Assembly (NCBI GenBank): GCA_036004685.1
Contig: DASYRE010000058.1
Location: forward strand, 1-35,207
Direction of reading: 5' to 3'
Length of the DNA: 35,207 nucleotides
From: Candidatus Polarisedimenticolia bacterium
GTDB lineage: Bacteria > Acidobacteriota > Polarisedimenticolia > Gp22-AA2 > AA152
In this document: piece after piece, positions 1 through 8,191 of the stretch
Layout: every line of letters starts with the position of its first letter
Numbering within the stretch: position 1 is the first letter of the stretch
Notes under the pieces: generated by a model
What the model saw: only the letters and a program-made list of their open reading frames with translations
Told to the model about the DNA's origin: nothing
Database searches by the model: none
Translations under genes and position numbers: made by a program

Positions 1-126
1 AGCCGCGTCGGCGCCATCCGCAACGCCCAGCAGGGCTACTTCAACATCGAGGACCGCGACCCCTTCTCCCCCGAGTTCAAGAAGATCCGCGTCGTCACCA
101 CCGTCCAGTATTTCCTGAAAGACTGA
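1..126 (+). CDS. C-terminal end of an unidentified protein (5' partial)
   Basis: An open frame enters from the left edge and ends at TGA 124-126, giving 41 residues that finish in VQYFLKD. The end alternates hydrophobic and aromatic residues, as in a closing beta strand of an outer-membrane or pilin-like protein, but that is only an impression. No family motif is visible. It converges on the cysteine-synthase-family gene; the 130 bases between the two stops hold no clear terminator. Confidence 0.55.
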   Translation, partial: SRVGAIRNAQQGYFNIEDRDPFSPEFKKIRVVTTVQYFLKD

Positions 127-256
127 GCCGCCTCGTTTTCAAAGGCGACCCACGGGGAGGCTGCTAAAAAGCTTCAGGCATCAGTGTGCTCGAAAAGTTA
201 GAGCGCCACCTTGGCGCTGCTCGGTGACTCGGAAAGGATCCGCCCGAGTCGCCGCT

Positions 257-1201
257 CTATCGATACAGATCGCCCTGGAGGTATTTCAGGCCCGAGTCGA
301 CGATCACGGTGACGACGCGCTTGCCGGGGCCGAGCTGCTTCGCGAGGCGCTGGGCAGCCCAGACGTTGGCACCGCTCGTGATCCCGCCGAAGATCCCTTC
401 TTCTTTCGCCAGGCGCCGCGCGGTCGCCTGGGCGTCGTCGTCGGTGACCGCGATGATCTCGTCGGCCAGATCGAGCCGGCAGATCTTCGGGACGAAGCCG
501 GGGCCGATGCCTTCCTGGCGATGCCCACCGGGCTTTCCTTCTCCCGAGAGCGCCCGTGACGTGGCCGGCTCGGTGGCGGCGCAGCGGATCGCGGGGAGGC
601 GCTCCTTGAGCCTCTCGGCGTTCCCGGAGAAGCAGCCTCCCGTCCCGACGCCCATCACAAACGCGTCGACTTTCCCTCCGAGCGCTTCCAGGATCTCGTC
701 GGCCATCGCGTGGTAGGCGGCGCGATTGTCGGTGTTGTTGAACTGATCGGTCCAGAAGGTCTGCGGCTCGGCGGCGAGCTCCCGGACACGCCCAATCAGA
801 GTCTGGATGAGCTCCGGGGTGATTCTCCGGTTCTCGCTCTTGACGATGAGCAGCTCCGCCCCGAAGGCCCGCATCGTCTGCAGCTTCTCCTCCGCGAAGG
901 CGTCCGAGGAGGCGAAGAGCGCCCGGTAGCCTTTCGCCGCGCACACCATCGCCAGCGAGCTTCCGGTGCTGCCGCCGGTGTAATCGATGACCCGGCTGCC
1001 GGGCTCGAGCTCCCCGCGGCGCTCCGCCCCTTCCACCATCGACAGCGCCATCCGATCCTTCATGCTACCGGTCGGGTTCGCGCCCTCCCACTTCACGTAG
1101 ATCTCGGCCCCGTCGCGCGCCGGGAGGCGCTCGAGGCGGATCAGAGGAGTCCTGCCGATCGATCCAAGCATGTTCCTTAGGGCGTTTCGTTCCGGGGTCA
1201 T
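257..1201 (-). CDS. Cysteine synthase family PLP-dependent enzyme
   Basis: A 314-residue fold-type II PLP enzyme of the O-acetylserine sulfhydrylase / cystathionine beta-synthase family. Cytosolic members make cysteine from O-acetylserine and sulfide or catalyse related beta-replacements. The Schiff-base lysine is K48 in NPTGSMKDR, near the N-terminus as the family requires. The phosphate loop equivalent is TGGSTGS (75-81), the asparagine-rich part DQFNNTDNRAAY follows, and VGTGGCFSG matches the GxGTGG cofactor loop. The ATG at 1201 is chosen because AGGAGG lies just upstream; the frame extends further but lacks family sequence. It is the last gene of a three-gene operon, 29 bases after the VOC gene. 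The PTGSMKDR form rather than PAASVKDR leaves the true substrate open (O-phosphoserine, O-acetylserine or another). Confidence 0.88.
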   Translation of the reverse strand: MTPERNALRNMLGSIGRTPLIRLERLPARDGAEIYVKWEGANPTGSMKDRMALSMVEGAERRGELEPGSRVIDYTGGSTGSSLAMVCAAKGYRALFASSDAFAEEKLQTMRAFGAELLIVKSENRRITPELIQTLIGRVRELAAEPQTFWTDQFNNTDNRAAYHAMADEILEALGGKVDAFVMGVGTGGCFSGNAERLKERLPAIRCAATEPATSRALSGEGKPGGHRQEGIGPGFVPKICRLDLADEIIAVTDDDAQATARRLAKEEGIFGGITSGANVWAAQRLAKQLGPGKRVVTVIVDSGLKYLQGDLYR

Positions 1202-1230
1202 CGTTCCTCCTCTTGATCCTGGGTGCGGGT

Positions 1231-1731
1231 TCAGGGGGGCGTGTCGAGCTCCGCCAGAAGCGATTCCAGATCGAGCGGGTCGGTCTTCATGTTCACGGCT
1301 CCGCCGGCGCCGCGCGGCCATTCGTCGCGCGGCCGATCCCGGTACAGCTCCAGCCCGTTGCCGTCGGGATCGCGCAGATAGAGCGCCTCGCTGACGCCAT
1401 GGTCGCTGGCGCCTTCGAGCGGAACGCCGGCGGCGAGCAGGCGCCGCAGGGCGTCGGCCAGGGATCGCCGATCGGGATAGCGGATGGCCACGTGGTAGAG
1501 TCCCGTCGATCGCCGCGGCGGCGGCGAGCCGCCCTGGCTCTCCCAGACGTTCATCCCGATGTGGTGGTGATAGCCTCCGGCCGAGACGAAAGCGGCCGAG
1601 TCGCCGTAGCGCTGCGTCAGCTCGAACCCCAGAACGTCGCGATAGAAGGAGAGCGCCCGCTCGAGGTCGGCCACCTTCAAGTGGACGTGCCCGATGTCGA
1701 CTCGAGGGTCGATCGGCTCGGTGTTGGCCAT
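1231..1731 (-). CDS. VOC (glyoxalase/CatE-like) superfamily protein
   Basis: A 166-residue vicinal-oxygen-chelate protein. VOC proteins use paired beta-alpha-beta-beta-beta modules and a divalent metal for ring cleavage, isomerisation or resistance reactions. The first module has GHVHLKVADLERALSFY (from residue 14). YHHHIGMNVWES and GLYHVAI supply the usual metal-binding histidines, and GLELYRDRP near the C-terminus supplies the glutamate. These strings closely resemble catechol 2,3-dioxygenase of the CatE type. Two ATGs (1737 and 1731) compete; the second is better spaced from GGAGG, so 1731 is used. It lies between the lipoprotein and the cysteine-synthase gene in one transcript. The substrate cannot be read from sequence. 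Confidence 0.85.
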   Translation of the reverse strand: MANTEPIDPRVDIGHVHLKVADLERALSFYRDVLGFELTQRYGDSAAFVSAGGYHHHIGMNVWESQGGSPPPRRSTGLYHVAIRYPDRRSLADALRRLLAAGVPLEGASDHGVSEALYLRDPDGNGLELYRDRPRDEWPRGAGGAVNMKTDPLDLESLLAELDTPP

Positions 1732-1775
1732 CGCCATGCCCTCCGGAGAGGGAGCCCGCCCCAGGGACGGGCGGC

Positions 1776-2360
1776 TTACGTCTTCGGCGCCAGGTCTTTT
1801 CCCTCTTCCTTGCTGTCCGAATCGTCGGTGTTGAATATCAGCCGCGCGATCTTCCACGATCCCGGCGCCTCCCGCTTCAGGATCCAGAGGTACCTCACCC
1901 AGACCTCGATCTCCTCCCGCGTCACGGGATCGGTCGTGACGAGCGTCACGTCGATCCGCTCGAAGGCCCAGTCGGAGAGGATTCGGTCCTCCTGCACGTC
2001 GAACTCGAGCGTCGAAGGGTTTTCCTCCAGGATGTCGTTGAAGTAGGCGGCGATCTCTTCCTTCCCCTCGCAGGTCGCCTCTTCGGCCGGGATGAGGACG
2101 GCGTCCTCGGTGAAAAGCTCCATGAGCCGGTCGATGTTCCCCTCGTTGTGCGCCTTGAGGAAGCTCTCCCGGAGCTTCGCGATCGCCTCCACCTCGGCCG
2201 CATCGGGCTTCGCGGCGGCGGCCTTCGCGGGAGTCGCCTCCTTGCGGCAGGCGGGGATCAGGAGGCAGAAAGCCAAGGCGAGACTCGCGAGGAAGAGAGG
2301 GTGGAAACGGGCGGGCATCTCGGGTTTCATCCACTTGGCCGAACGGCCGTCGATCTCCAT
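1776..2360 (-). CDS. SnoaL/NTF2-like (YybH type) lipoprotein
   Basis: A 194-residue protein with a charged n-region, a hydrophobic stretch (about residues 20-36) and a lipobox-like LLIPAC, so probably a lipidated exported protein. After an Ala/Lys-rich linker, an NTF2-like fold is suggested by AIAKLRESFLKAHNEGN followed by LMELFTEDAVLIP, the signature start of YybH/SgcJ/DUF4440 proteins. The C-terminal half is the expected beta-rich sheet. The family includes ketosteroid-isomerase-like enzymes and many binding proteins, so no reaction is assigned. The ATG at 2360 follows AGGAGGAACG, nearly the same leader as the cysteine-synthase gene downstream. It is the first gene of the operon, 44 bases before the VOC gene. 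Confidence 0.8.
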   Translation of the reverse strand: MEIDGRSAKWMKPEMPARFHPLFLASLALAFCLLIPACRKEATPAKAAAAKPDAAEVEAIAKLRESFLKAHNEGNIDRLMELFTEDAVLIPAEEATCEGKEEIAAYFNDILEENPSTLEFDVQEDRILSDWAFERIDVTLVTTDPVTREEIEVWVRYLWILKREAPGSWKIARLIFNTDDSDSKEEGKDLAPKT

Positions 2361-2571
2361 CGTTCCTCCTGTCGGCGCCGAGAGGGTGTGCCCAGGCCGG
2401 CCGGCTCGCGAAATCTGGCTCTCGGGCGCCAGCGCCTCGAGAATCGAGGCAAATTGCCCCCGCCTTCCAGACTGCAGCCACCTACCGCCGGCGGCCCCGC
2501 CGGCCGCGGCATCAGTCCAAGCACCCTCTTTGGGGCGGGAACAGAGTCCTTTCCGGCGGCACGACTCCCGG

Positions 2572-2599
2572 AGGATAACACGGCCGAACCCGGGGTCAA
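2572..2599 (-). promoter_or_regulatory. Candidate sigma-70 promoter for the lipoprotein operon
   Basis: On the minus strand a -35 TTGACC (2599-2594) is separated by 16 bases from a -10 TATCCT (2577-2572). Transcription would start near 2565, leaving a leader of about 200 bases before the ATG at 2360. It lies in the divergent gap shared with the plus-strand methyltransferase. Recognised by eye only. Confidence 0.4.
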
Positions 2600-2623
2600 T
2601 TCCCGGACTTCCCCCCGGAAGGT

Positions 2624-3427
2624 ATGGTAGTGTTCGCCGTGACCATGCATGTCTCGTCGACGCTGCCTTCCGGAAGTTCGCCAGGGGATGGGCCCGATCC
2701 GCTGCATCCTCACCCGCCTCTGAAGCGATACTACGCGAGCGAAGAGGAGCGGCGGAAGCGCGTCAGCCGGTGGTTCGACCAGGCCGCGGCGCACTACAAC
2801 TTCATCACGCAGGCGATGAGCCTCGGCTCGGGGCATCGCTACCGGAAGCGGGCGCTGGCGCGCGCCGGCCTGGCGCGCGGCATGAAAGTCCTGGACGTCG
2901 CCTGCGGGACGGGCATCCTCTCCTCGCACGCCCAACGGATCGTCGGAGAGGAGGGTCTCGTGGTCGGCCTCGATCTCAGCGCCGGCATGCTCCGGCAGGC
3001 GCGGCGAGGCGGCGTGCGCCACCTCGCCCAGGGCGACGCCGAGCTGCTTCCGGTGGCGAGCGGGCAGTTCGACTTCCTCGACATGGGCTACGCGCTGCGC
3101 CACGTCGCCGACCTGCGCGCCACGTTTCAAGAGTTCCGGCGCGTGCTGAAGCCCGGGGGAAAAATCCTGATCCTGGAAATCACGCCGCCCCGCTCCCGCT
3201 TCCGGCTCGGCCTGGTGCGCCTCTGCCTCGGACGGGTGGTCCCGATGATCGCCCTGCTGGTGGGCGGCGGGCGGGGATCGCAGGAGCTGATGAAGTACTA
3301 CTGGGACACCATCGAGACTTGCGTCGCGCCGCCGGTCATCCTCGCGGCGCTTCGGGAAGCGGGCTTCTCGAGCGCCGAGCGGCACGTGGAGCTGGGCATC
3401 TTCAGCGAGTACCTGGCGGCAAGCTGA
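2624..3427 (+). CDS. UbiE/MenG-like class I SAM methyltransferase
   Basis: A 267-residue soluble methyltransferase of the UbiE/MenG (demethylmenaquinone/ubiquinone C-methyltransferase) family. RRKRVSRWFDQAAAHYNFIT (44 onward) is the family's N-terminal signature. VLDVACGTG (89-97) is the SAM-binding motif I, followed by the acidic GLDLSAGML, then MGYALRHVAD (UbiE usually GLRN) and FRRVLKPGGKILILE. It starts the plus-strand part of the polyene-type cluster, 45 bases before the chorismatase. Family knowledge says quinone C-methylation; the neighbour makes a quinone-ring precursor in XanB2 systems, so this enzyme could serve quinone or pigment synthesis. Start is uncertain: ATG 2624 follows GGAAGG too closely, and ATG 2645 has no clear ribosome site. 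Confidence 0.85.
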   Translation: MVVFAVTMHVSSTLPSGSSPGDGPDPLHPHPPLKRYYASEEERRKRVSRWFDQAAAHYNFITQAMSLGSGHRYRKRALARAGLARGMKVLDVACGTGILSSHAQRIVGEEGLVVGLDLSAGMLRQARRGGVRHLAQGDAELLPVASGQFDFLDMGYALRHVADLRATFQEFRRVLKPGGKILILEITPPRSRFRLGLVRLCLGRVVPMIALLVGGGRGSQELMKYYWDTIETCVAPPVILAALREAGFSSAERHVELGIFSEYLAAS

Positions 3428-3472
3428 GCGTCGCCTCGCCGGCGAGCGGCGGCGATCTGGAGGAACCGGACC

Positions 3473-4492
3473 TTGGTTTCGCTGGAACTCCCGGTCGGAT
3501 CCCGCGAGCCCCGCGTCGAGCTCCTGGTCGTGGAGGCCGAGCGCCTGGAGGCCGAGCTGGCGCGCCGGCGCGGCCGCGTCCTGATGGCCAAACGCTACGG
3601 CGGCCCCCTGGCGCGGCTCGACGCCGAGGCTCCCCTCGCCGAAGTGCCGAACCGGGTCCTGTGCGGCGCTCCCCGAGCCGAGATCTGGATCACACCGCGA
3701 CCGGCCACGTGCCACCGCGCGAACGGGCTGACCTGGGCGGAGGACGGCCGCGCCCTGTTCGGCTGCTCGCGGCGCCGGGCCGGCGAGAGGACGGACGAGG
3801 ACACGTTCGCGGCCTACCGCGAGGTCTTCGCCCTGCTCGACGAGCGCGGCTACCGAAACCTCCTGCGCGTCTGGAACTACCTGCCGCGGATCAATCAGGA
3901 TCAGCGGGGCGTCGAATGCTACAAGCGCTTCAACGTCGGCCGGGCGCGCAGCTTCGAGGAGCGCTACGGCTGCTCGGTGGAAACCGAGTTCTCGGCGTCG
4001 ACCGCGGTCGGCACTCCGGGGGAGGACCTGGTCGTCTGTTTCGCCGCCGGCCGCGAGCCGGGAATTCACCTGGAGAATCCCCGGCAGACCTGCGCCTACC
4101 GGTACCCGCCCGAGTACGGTCCGAAGAGCCCCTCCTTCGCGCGCGGAACGCTCGCTCCCGCCGGGTGGGGAGAGACCTTTTTCCTCTCGGGAACGGCGAG
4201 CGTGGTCGGCCACGAGACGAAGCATCCGGGGGACCCCCTGGGGCAGCTCGACGAGGCTCTCGCCAACATCGACGCGCTGCTGGACTGCGCCGCGGGGCGC
4301 AGCGGCAGGGGTCGCGCGGTGCGCGGCGCGCGGTTCGATCTGCTCAAGACCTACGTCCGGCGGCGAGAGGATTTCCCCGCCATTCGCGAGGCGCTCGCCA
4401 AGCGCCTCGACCCCGCCACGCCGGCGATCTACCTCGAGGCCGACATCTGCCGGAAGGACCTGCTGCTCGAGATCGAAGGGGTGTGGCGGTGA
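3473..4492 (+). CDS. Chorismatase (XanB2/Hyg5/FkbO family)
   Basis: A 339-residue homologue of the chorismatases that split chorismate to pyruvate plus 3-hydroxybenzoate, 4-hydroxybenzoate or a dihydrodiol. Visible family marks are RVWNYLPRIN in the middle, the highly characteristic ENPRQTCAYRYPPEYGPKSP (about 200-220), GWGETFFLSGTASVVGHET, and the C-terminal LEADICRKDLLLEIEG. Cys326 lies seven residues before Glu333, the arrangement I recall for the 3-hydroxybenzoate-forming Hyg5 type. The start is TTG 3473, supported by GGAGGA eight bases upstream. Its stop overlaps the acyltransferase GTG by four bases (GTGA), indicating translational coupling. In xanthomonadin-producing bacteria this enzyme supplies the aromatic pigment starter; the polyketide genes next door make the same role likely here. 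Confidence 0.88.
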   Translation: MVSLELPVGSREPRVELLVVEAERLEAELARRRGRVLMAKRYGGPLARLDAEAPLAEVPNRVLCGAPRAEIWITPRPATCHRANGLTWAEDGRALFGCSRRRAGERTDEDTFAAYREVFALLDERGYRNLLRVWNYLPRINQDQRGVECYKRFNVGRARSFEERYGCSVETEFSASTAVGTPGEDLVVCFAAGREPGIHLENPRQTCAYRYPPEYGPKSPSFARGTLAPAGWGETFFLSGTASVVGHETKHPGDPLGQLDEALANIDALLDCAAGRSGRGRAVRGARFDLLKTYVRRREDFPAIREALAKRLDPATPAIYLEADICRKDLLLEIEGVWR

Positions 4493-5460
4493 TCGGATCT
4501 CCGGCCGCGCCCGGAACCGCGCGGCGGCTCGCGAGGCCGCCCCACGCTCCGGAGCGCGGATGGTCGTGGCGGCTCCTCCGATCTTTCCACGTCACCGGCG
4601 TGTTCTGGTATCGCTTCCATTGCTGGGTCGTACGGACCTTCCCGCCGCCGGTCCTGGTCCTCTTCATCTATTTTTTCCAGGTCGCCTTCTTCCTCTGCCT
4701 ACGGCGGATCCGCGCGGCGATCGCCTCGAATCTCGAGCCGGTCCTCGGTGCGTGCGGATGGTGGGAGAGGCAGCGGCGGATTTGGAGGACGATGCTGTCC
4801 TTCGGCTGGTGCCTGACGGAGCGCTACGAGCGCCTGAGCACGCAGCGGCCGTTCCACCTGGAGATGGAAAACGCCGCCCACCTGATGGAGGTGTCGGGGC
4901 CCGGCGCCGGCATCCTGTTCGTCACGGCGCACCTGGGAAACTACGAGGTCGGCTCGATGCTGCCGGCGGAGGTGGGGAGCCGTCCGGTCCACCTGGTCCG
5001 CGAGCCGGAGGCCGACCCGAAGGCGCAGGCCTTCATCCAGGACGTCCTGGCGGGATTCACTCAGACGCGCTACTCGATGCACTTCCAGAACAGCGACCCG
5101 CTCCAGGGGCTTGCGCTCCTGGACGCTCTGCGGCGCGGGGAAATCGTGGCGGTGCAGGGCGATCGGCCGCGCGCCGGGACGCGGGCGATCGAGGCGACGC
5201 TCTTCGGGAAGCCGTTCCCGCTGCCGCCGGGCCCCGCCGCGCTGGCGCGGACCTCCGGAGTCCCGATGCTCCCGGTGTTCGTCTTCCGCGAGCGGCGGCG
5301 GCGCTACCGCGTCGTGTTCCGCCCGCCGATCCGCGTGGCGCGCACCGACGACGCCTCCGCCGATCTCACCACCGCGATGCGGCAGGTGGCGGCGGAAGTC
5401 GAATGGGCGATCCGCGCCGCCCCCCACCAGTGGTTCTGCTTCAAACAGCTTTGGCCGTGA
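4489..5460 (+). CDS. LpxL/HtrB-like lysophospholipid acyltransferase
   Basis: A 323-residue membrane-associated acyltransferase. A hydrophobic segment lies at about 52-70 (rich in F, V, L). TAHLGNYE puts H148 and E153 in the HX4(D/E) catalytic motif of the LpxL/HtrB family, which transfers acyl chains from ACP. GDRP and the PLPPGPAALARTSG block also match the family. The GTG start at 4489 overlaps the chorismatase stop and is preceded by AAGG. In aryl polyene and xanthomonadin clusters an acyltransferase of this fold is thought to attach the polyene to a lipid or sugar carrier in the outer membrane; I infer that role here. The last 20 bases overlap the convergent dehydratase gene. Confidence 0.85.
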   Translation: MIGSPAAPGTARRLARPPHAPERGWSWRLLRSFHVTGVFWYRFHCWVVRTFPPPVLVLFIYFFQVAFFLCLRRIRAAIASNLEPVLGACGWWERQRRIWRTMLSFGWCLTERYERLSTQRPFHLEMENAAHLMEVSGPGAGILFVTAHLGNYEVGSMLPAEVGSRPVHLVREPEADPKAQAFIQDVLAGFTQTRYSMHFQNSDPLQGLALLDALRRGEIVAVQGDRPRAGTRAIEATLFGKPFPLPPGPAALARTSGVPMLPVFVFRERRRRYRVVFRPPIRVARTDDASADLTTAMRQVAAEVEWAIRAAPHQWFCFKQLWP

Positions 5461-6238
5461 GCCAGGTGCTGAGGCTGCCGGCGGCGACGATCTCGCCGGC
5501 CGCTCCCACCTCGAAACGATAAGTGCTCAAAGGGGGCGCCAGTCCCGCCAGGCGGACGAACGCGGTGTGCGGTCGTCCCGCTTCGATCCGCGGCCGGGCG
5601 AATCGCACGTCCCGCGCTCCGACGAGGTAGCCGAGGAGAGCCCCTTCATTCCCCCCGCCTCGGCGGCGCTGAAGCGCTTCGAACACGGCCGCCGTCTGGG
5701 CCGCCATCTCGAGCGCCGCCAGAGCCGGCGCCGAGCCTGCCCCGGCGAGCGCGCACGCGGCCGGCACGCTGGCCGAGCAGGCGATCTCCTCCATGCTCCC
5801 GCCTTCGACGCCTTCCACGAAGCGCATCGGCGCGCGGTGCGGAATCAGCTCGTCGAGAGGAGGTACGTCAGGCAGAGGCCGAATCTCCCGGCCCATCGAC
5901 GCGGCGATCGGGGAAAAGGGCGAGCCGAGCGCGACGAGGCCCTGGGCGACGATTTCCGCGTCACGGCGCACTGCCAGCCGGGTCGTCTTGTCGATCGCCG
6001 TCCCGCCGCTGGCATCCACCTGAAGCCTCTCGCCGGGCCCGACCAGGCGGCGGAATCGAAGCGAGTGAATCTCGGTGAGCGCCGGAGCGGCGACGCCGGG
6101 ATCGATGGCGCGCAGGCCAAGGTCGAGAAGACAGACGCCCGGCAGGATCGGACGCCCCGGGAAGTGTCCTTCGAAGAGGATCCCGGAGGCGGGGATGGCG
6201 AGCGGGCGCCGGACGGCTGCCCGCGGGTCCGGGCTCAC
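5441..6238 (-). CDS. Fused double-hotdog 3-hydroxyacyl-ACP dehydratase (ApeI-like + ApeP-like)
   Basis: A 265-residue protein with two hotdog domains in one chain. Domain 1 (about 1-115) holds FEGHFPGRPILPGVCLLD, the FabZ/FabA active-site helix, with His25 and an acidic residue Asp39 at the position of the catalytic Glu/Asp. Domain 2 (about 120-265) starts PPLDELIPHRAPMRFVEGV (His134) and continues ALEMAAQTAAVF with Glu177, the pattern of the predicted 3-hydroxyacyl-ACP dehydratases of aryl polyene clusters. Such clusters usually encode these as two separate proteins, so the fusion is notable. The role is removal of water from beta-hydroxyacyl-ACP to form conjugated double bonds. The GTG start (6238) overlaps the stop of the upstream methyltransferase as GTGA. 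Confidence 0.8.
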   Translation of the reverse strand: MSPDPRAAVRRPLAIPASGILFEGHFPGRPILPGVCLLDLGLRAIDPGVAAPALTEIHSLRFRRLVGPGERLQVDASGGTAIDKTTRLAVRRDAEIVAQGLVALGSPFSPIAASMGREIRPLPDVPPLDELIPHRAPMRFVEGVEGGSMEEIACSASVPAACALAGAGSAPALAALEMAAQTAAVFEALQRRRGGGNEGALLGYLVGARDVRFARPRIEAGRPHTAFVRLAGLAPPLSTYRFEVGAAGEIVAAGSLSTWLTAKAV

Positions 6239-7410
6239 GCGCGCACGGCCGTGATCGCGGCGACCACGAACGCCGGGCAGACGTCGCGGATCCGCGCGAT
6301 GTCGGGATAGACCCTGGCGTCGCGAAAGCCGCAGGCGTGAAGGGCCGCGGTCCAGTTCTCCGGCGCCAGAAACCCGCCCCTCGGGCGCCAGGGCGCGACC
6401 AGGCGCGGGGCGCGGAACACCCCCAGGAGGTTGAACAGGAACTCGATGCCGACCGGCCGATCGGCGAAGGGGCGGATGCACTCGGAGAGAACCAGGGATC
6501 CCCCCGGCTTCAGGACGCTCCGGATCTCCCCCAGCGTGAATTCGAGATCGCGCGCGACGTGCAGCGTGTTGATCCCCGTGACCAGCGCGAAGGGCTCCGC
6601 CGGCAGGCCCGCCTCGGCGAAGGGACGATCCATGTCGAGCCGGCTGAAGGCAAGCGGGACGGCCGCGAATCTCGCCGAAAGCCGCCTCTGGCCGCGGCGC
6701 AGGAAGGAGGGGGCGATTTCGGTGAAGCGGTAGGCCCGGATCCCCCCGGCCCGTCCGGTCTGGGCGAAGCGCTCCAGAATCGCCTCCGCCCCGCTTCCGA
6801 GGCCGCCGCCGAGCTCGAGGATCTCTCCTCCGGAAGGCAGAGCCCGCTCCGCCGCCAGAGCGCCGAGACGGTTGCTGATCGCGTAGATTGGGTTGTCGTT
6901 GGAGAAGTACTCGAACCAGGCCCCGATCCGATCGGGCGCGAACAGCGCCTCCTCGCCGCTCACCTCGCCGTGGAGCACCGCCGGGTAGTGTCCGGCCGCG
7001 AGATCGGCCATCCGGTACGACGCCAGCGACGACGGGTCGTGCTTTTGTTGGGCGTCGAGGATCTCGCGGAGATCGGGATCGGCCGGAATCGCCGCGACCC
7101 GATAGCGCCCTCCAACCTCGCGCGCGGCGATCCCCCGGGCAGCCAGCGTGGCGAGCAGCCATTCGACGGGCACGGGAGCGGCGGCCGGGTCGAGTCCGGC
7201 GCGCGCCGCGATCTCCGCGGCCGTCCCCGGCTCGCGCGCGGCCGGCTCGAGCCCCAGCTCGCCCGCGATCCGGACCGCGAGCCGCCCGACGTATTCTTCG
7301 AAGAGAACGCACGACCCGATGAAACGATCGTCGAACAGGGGAAGCAGCTCGGCGGGGAGCAGCCGCTCGAGGCGCTCGTCGCGTCCGGCTCGGAAGGCGG
7401 CAGGGAGCAT
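6235..7410 (-). CDS. SAM-dependent methyltransferase of the polyketide cluster
   Basis: A 391-residue class I methyltransferase. The N-terminal 140 residues look helical and winged-helix-like (TAAEIAARAGLD, WLLATLAARGI), as in plant-type O-methyltransferases and PKS methylation domains. ILELGGGLGSG (197-207) is SAM motif I, followed by YRFTEIAPSFLRRGQRRL, similar to the TDxSxxFL strings of PKS C-methyltransferases. VTGINTLHVARDLEFTLGEI and VLKPGGSLVLSE complete the fold. Start ATG 7410 lies 17 bases after the ketoreductase stop; the gene is coupled to the dehydratase through a 4-base overlap. Whether it methylates oxygen on the aromatic head or carbon on the chain cannot be told. Confidence 0.82.
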   Translation of the reverse strand: MLPAAFRAGRDERLERLLPAELLPLFDDRFIGSCVLFEEYVGRLAVRIAGELGLEPAAREPGTAAEIAARAGLDPAAAPVPVEWLLATLAARGIAAREVGGRYRVAAIPADPDLREILDAQQKHDPSSLASYRMADLAAGHYPAVLHGEVSGEEALFAPDRIGAWFEYFSNDNPIYAISNRLGALAAERALPSGGEILELGGGLGSGAEAILERFAQTGRAGGIRAYRFTEIAPSFLRRGQRRLSARFAAVPLAFSRLDMDRPFAEAGLPAEPFALVTGINTLHVARDLEFTLGEIRSVLKPGGSLVLSECIRPFADRPVGIEFLFNLLGVFRAPRLVAPWRPRGGFLAPENWTAALHACGFRDARVYPDIARIRDVCPAFVVAAITAVRA

Positions 7411-7427
7411 CGAATCCCTCGCGGCGC

Positions 7428-8159
7428 TCAGGCCGAGGAGCCCGCGTCGACGACCAGCGTCTGGCCGGTGACGGAGGCGGCGCCCTCGGAGAGGAGGAAC
7501 ACCACCGACGCCGCCACCGAGACGGCGGTCACGCCGGCCGGCAGCGCTTCGGTGGCTCGCAGGGCGGCGACCTTCTCGGGCGTGGCGTCCGCGACCATCT
7601 CGGTCGGGACGAAACCGGGGATCACGGCGTTGACCCGGATGCCGCGCGAGCCGACCTCGCGGGCGAGGGAGCGCGTCAGCCCCAGGATCCCGGCCTTGGC
7701 GGCCCCATAGGCGGTCTGCCCCGCGACGCCGCGCATCGCGGTCAGGGACGACACGTTGACGATCGATCCGGCCCGCCGGCTCACCATCCGCGGGATCACC
7801 GCCCGGCAGCAGCGGAAGACCCCTCCGAGGTTCGCGTCGATCAGCTCCTCCCAGGCTTCGTCGGGGAGCGCCGCCAGGAGCGCGTCCTTCCGGACGCCGG
7901 CGTTGTTCACGAGACCGGCGATCGGCCCGACCTGCTCCTCGACCTCCAGGACGAGCTCGCCCGGGCGCCGGCGATCCAGCAGGTCGAAGCGGTAGGCCCG
8001 CGCCGCGCCGTCCAGCTCGGCGCACAGGCGCTTCGCCTCCTCTTCCCGCGCGCGCCAGGTGAACGCGACCTTCCATCCGCCGGCGGCCAGGGCGCGGACC
8101 ACCTCGCTGCCGATCCCTCGGCTTCCTCCCGTCACCAGAGCGACTTTCGATGTCGACAT
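7428..8159 (-). CDS. FabG-like 3-ketoacyl-ACP reductase (SDR)
   Basis: A 243-residue short-chain dehydrogenase/reductase of normal FabG length. The NADPH-binding GGSRGIG is at 11-17, NNAG at 85-88, and the catalytic Ser138 (NVSS), Tyr151 and Lys155 (YGAAK) are all present. The C-terminus ends VTGQTLVVDAG, the FabG pattern. It would reduce the beta-ketoacyl-ACP made by the ketosynthase pair, before the fused dehydratase acts. Start ATG 8159 has GGAG nine bases upstream. It stands 32 bases from the small membrane gene and is co-directional with the whole minus-strand PKS block. Confidence 0.9.
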   Translation of the reverse strand: MSTSKVALVTGGSRGIGSEVVRALAAGGWKVAFTWRAREEEAKRLCAELDGAARAYRFDLLDRRRPGELVLEVEEQVGPIAGLVNNAGVRKDALLAALPDEAWEELIDANLGGVFRCCRAVIPRMVSRRAGSIVNVSSLTAMRGVAGQTAYGAAKAGILGLTRSLAREVGSRGIRVNAVIPGFVPTEMVADATPEKVAALRATEALPAGVTAVSVAASVVFLLSEGAASVTGQTLVVDAGSSA

Positions 8160-8191
8160 CGCGCATCACTCCATTCGGCTGTGGCGTCTGT

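Noticed and set aside
2327-4225. Long minus-strand open frame opposite the methyltransferase and chorismatase
   Set aside because: Composition is that of an antisense shadow, it has no motifs, and the plus-strand genes are well supported.
2092-5460. A 1122-codon open frame on the plus strand
   Set aside because: Only its last 323 codons (the acyltransferase) are family-like; the rest is Arg/Pro/Ala/Gly-rich out-of-frame reading through the methyltransferase and chorismatase, a usual effect of high GC.
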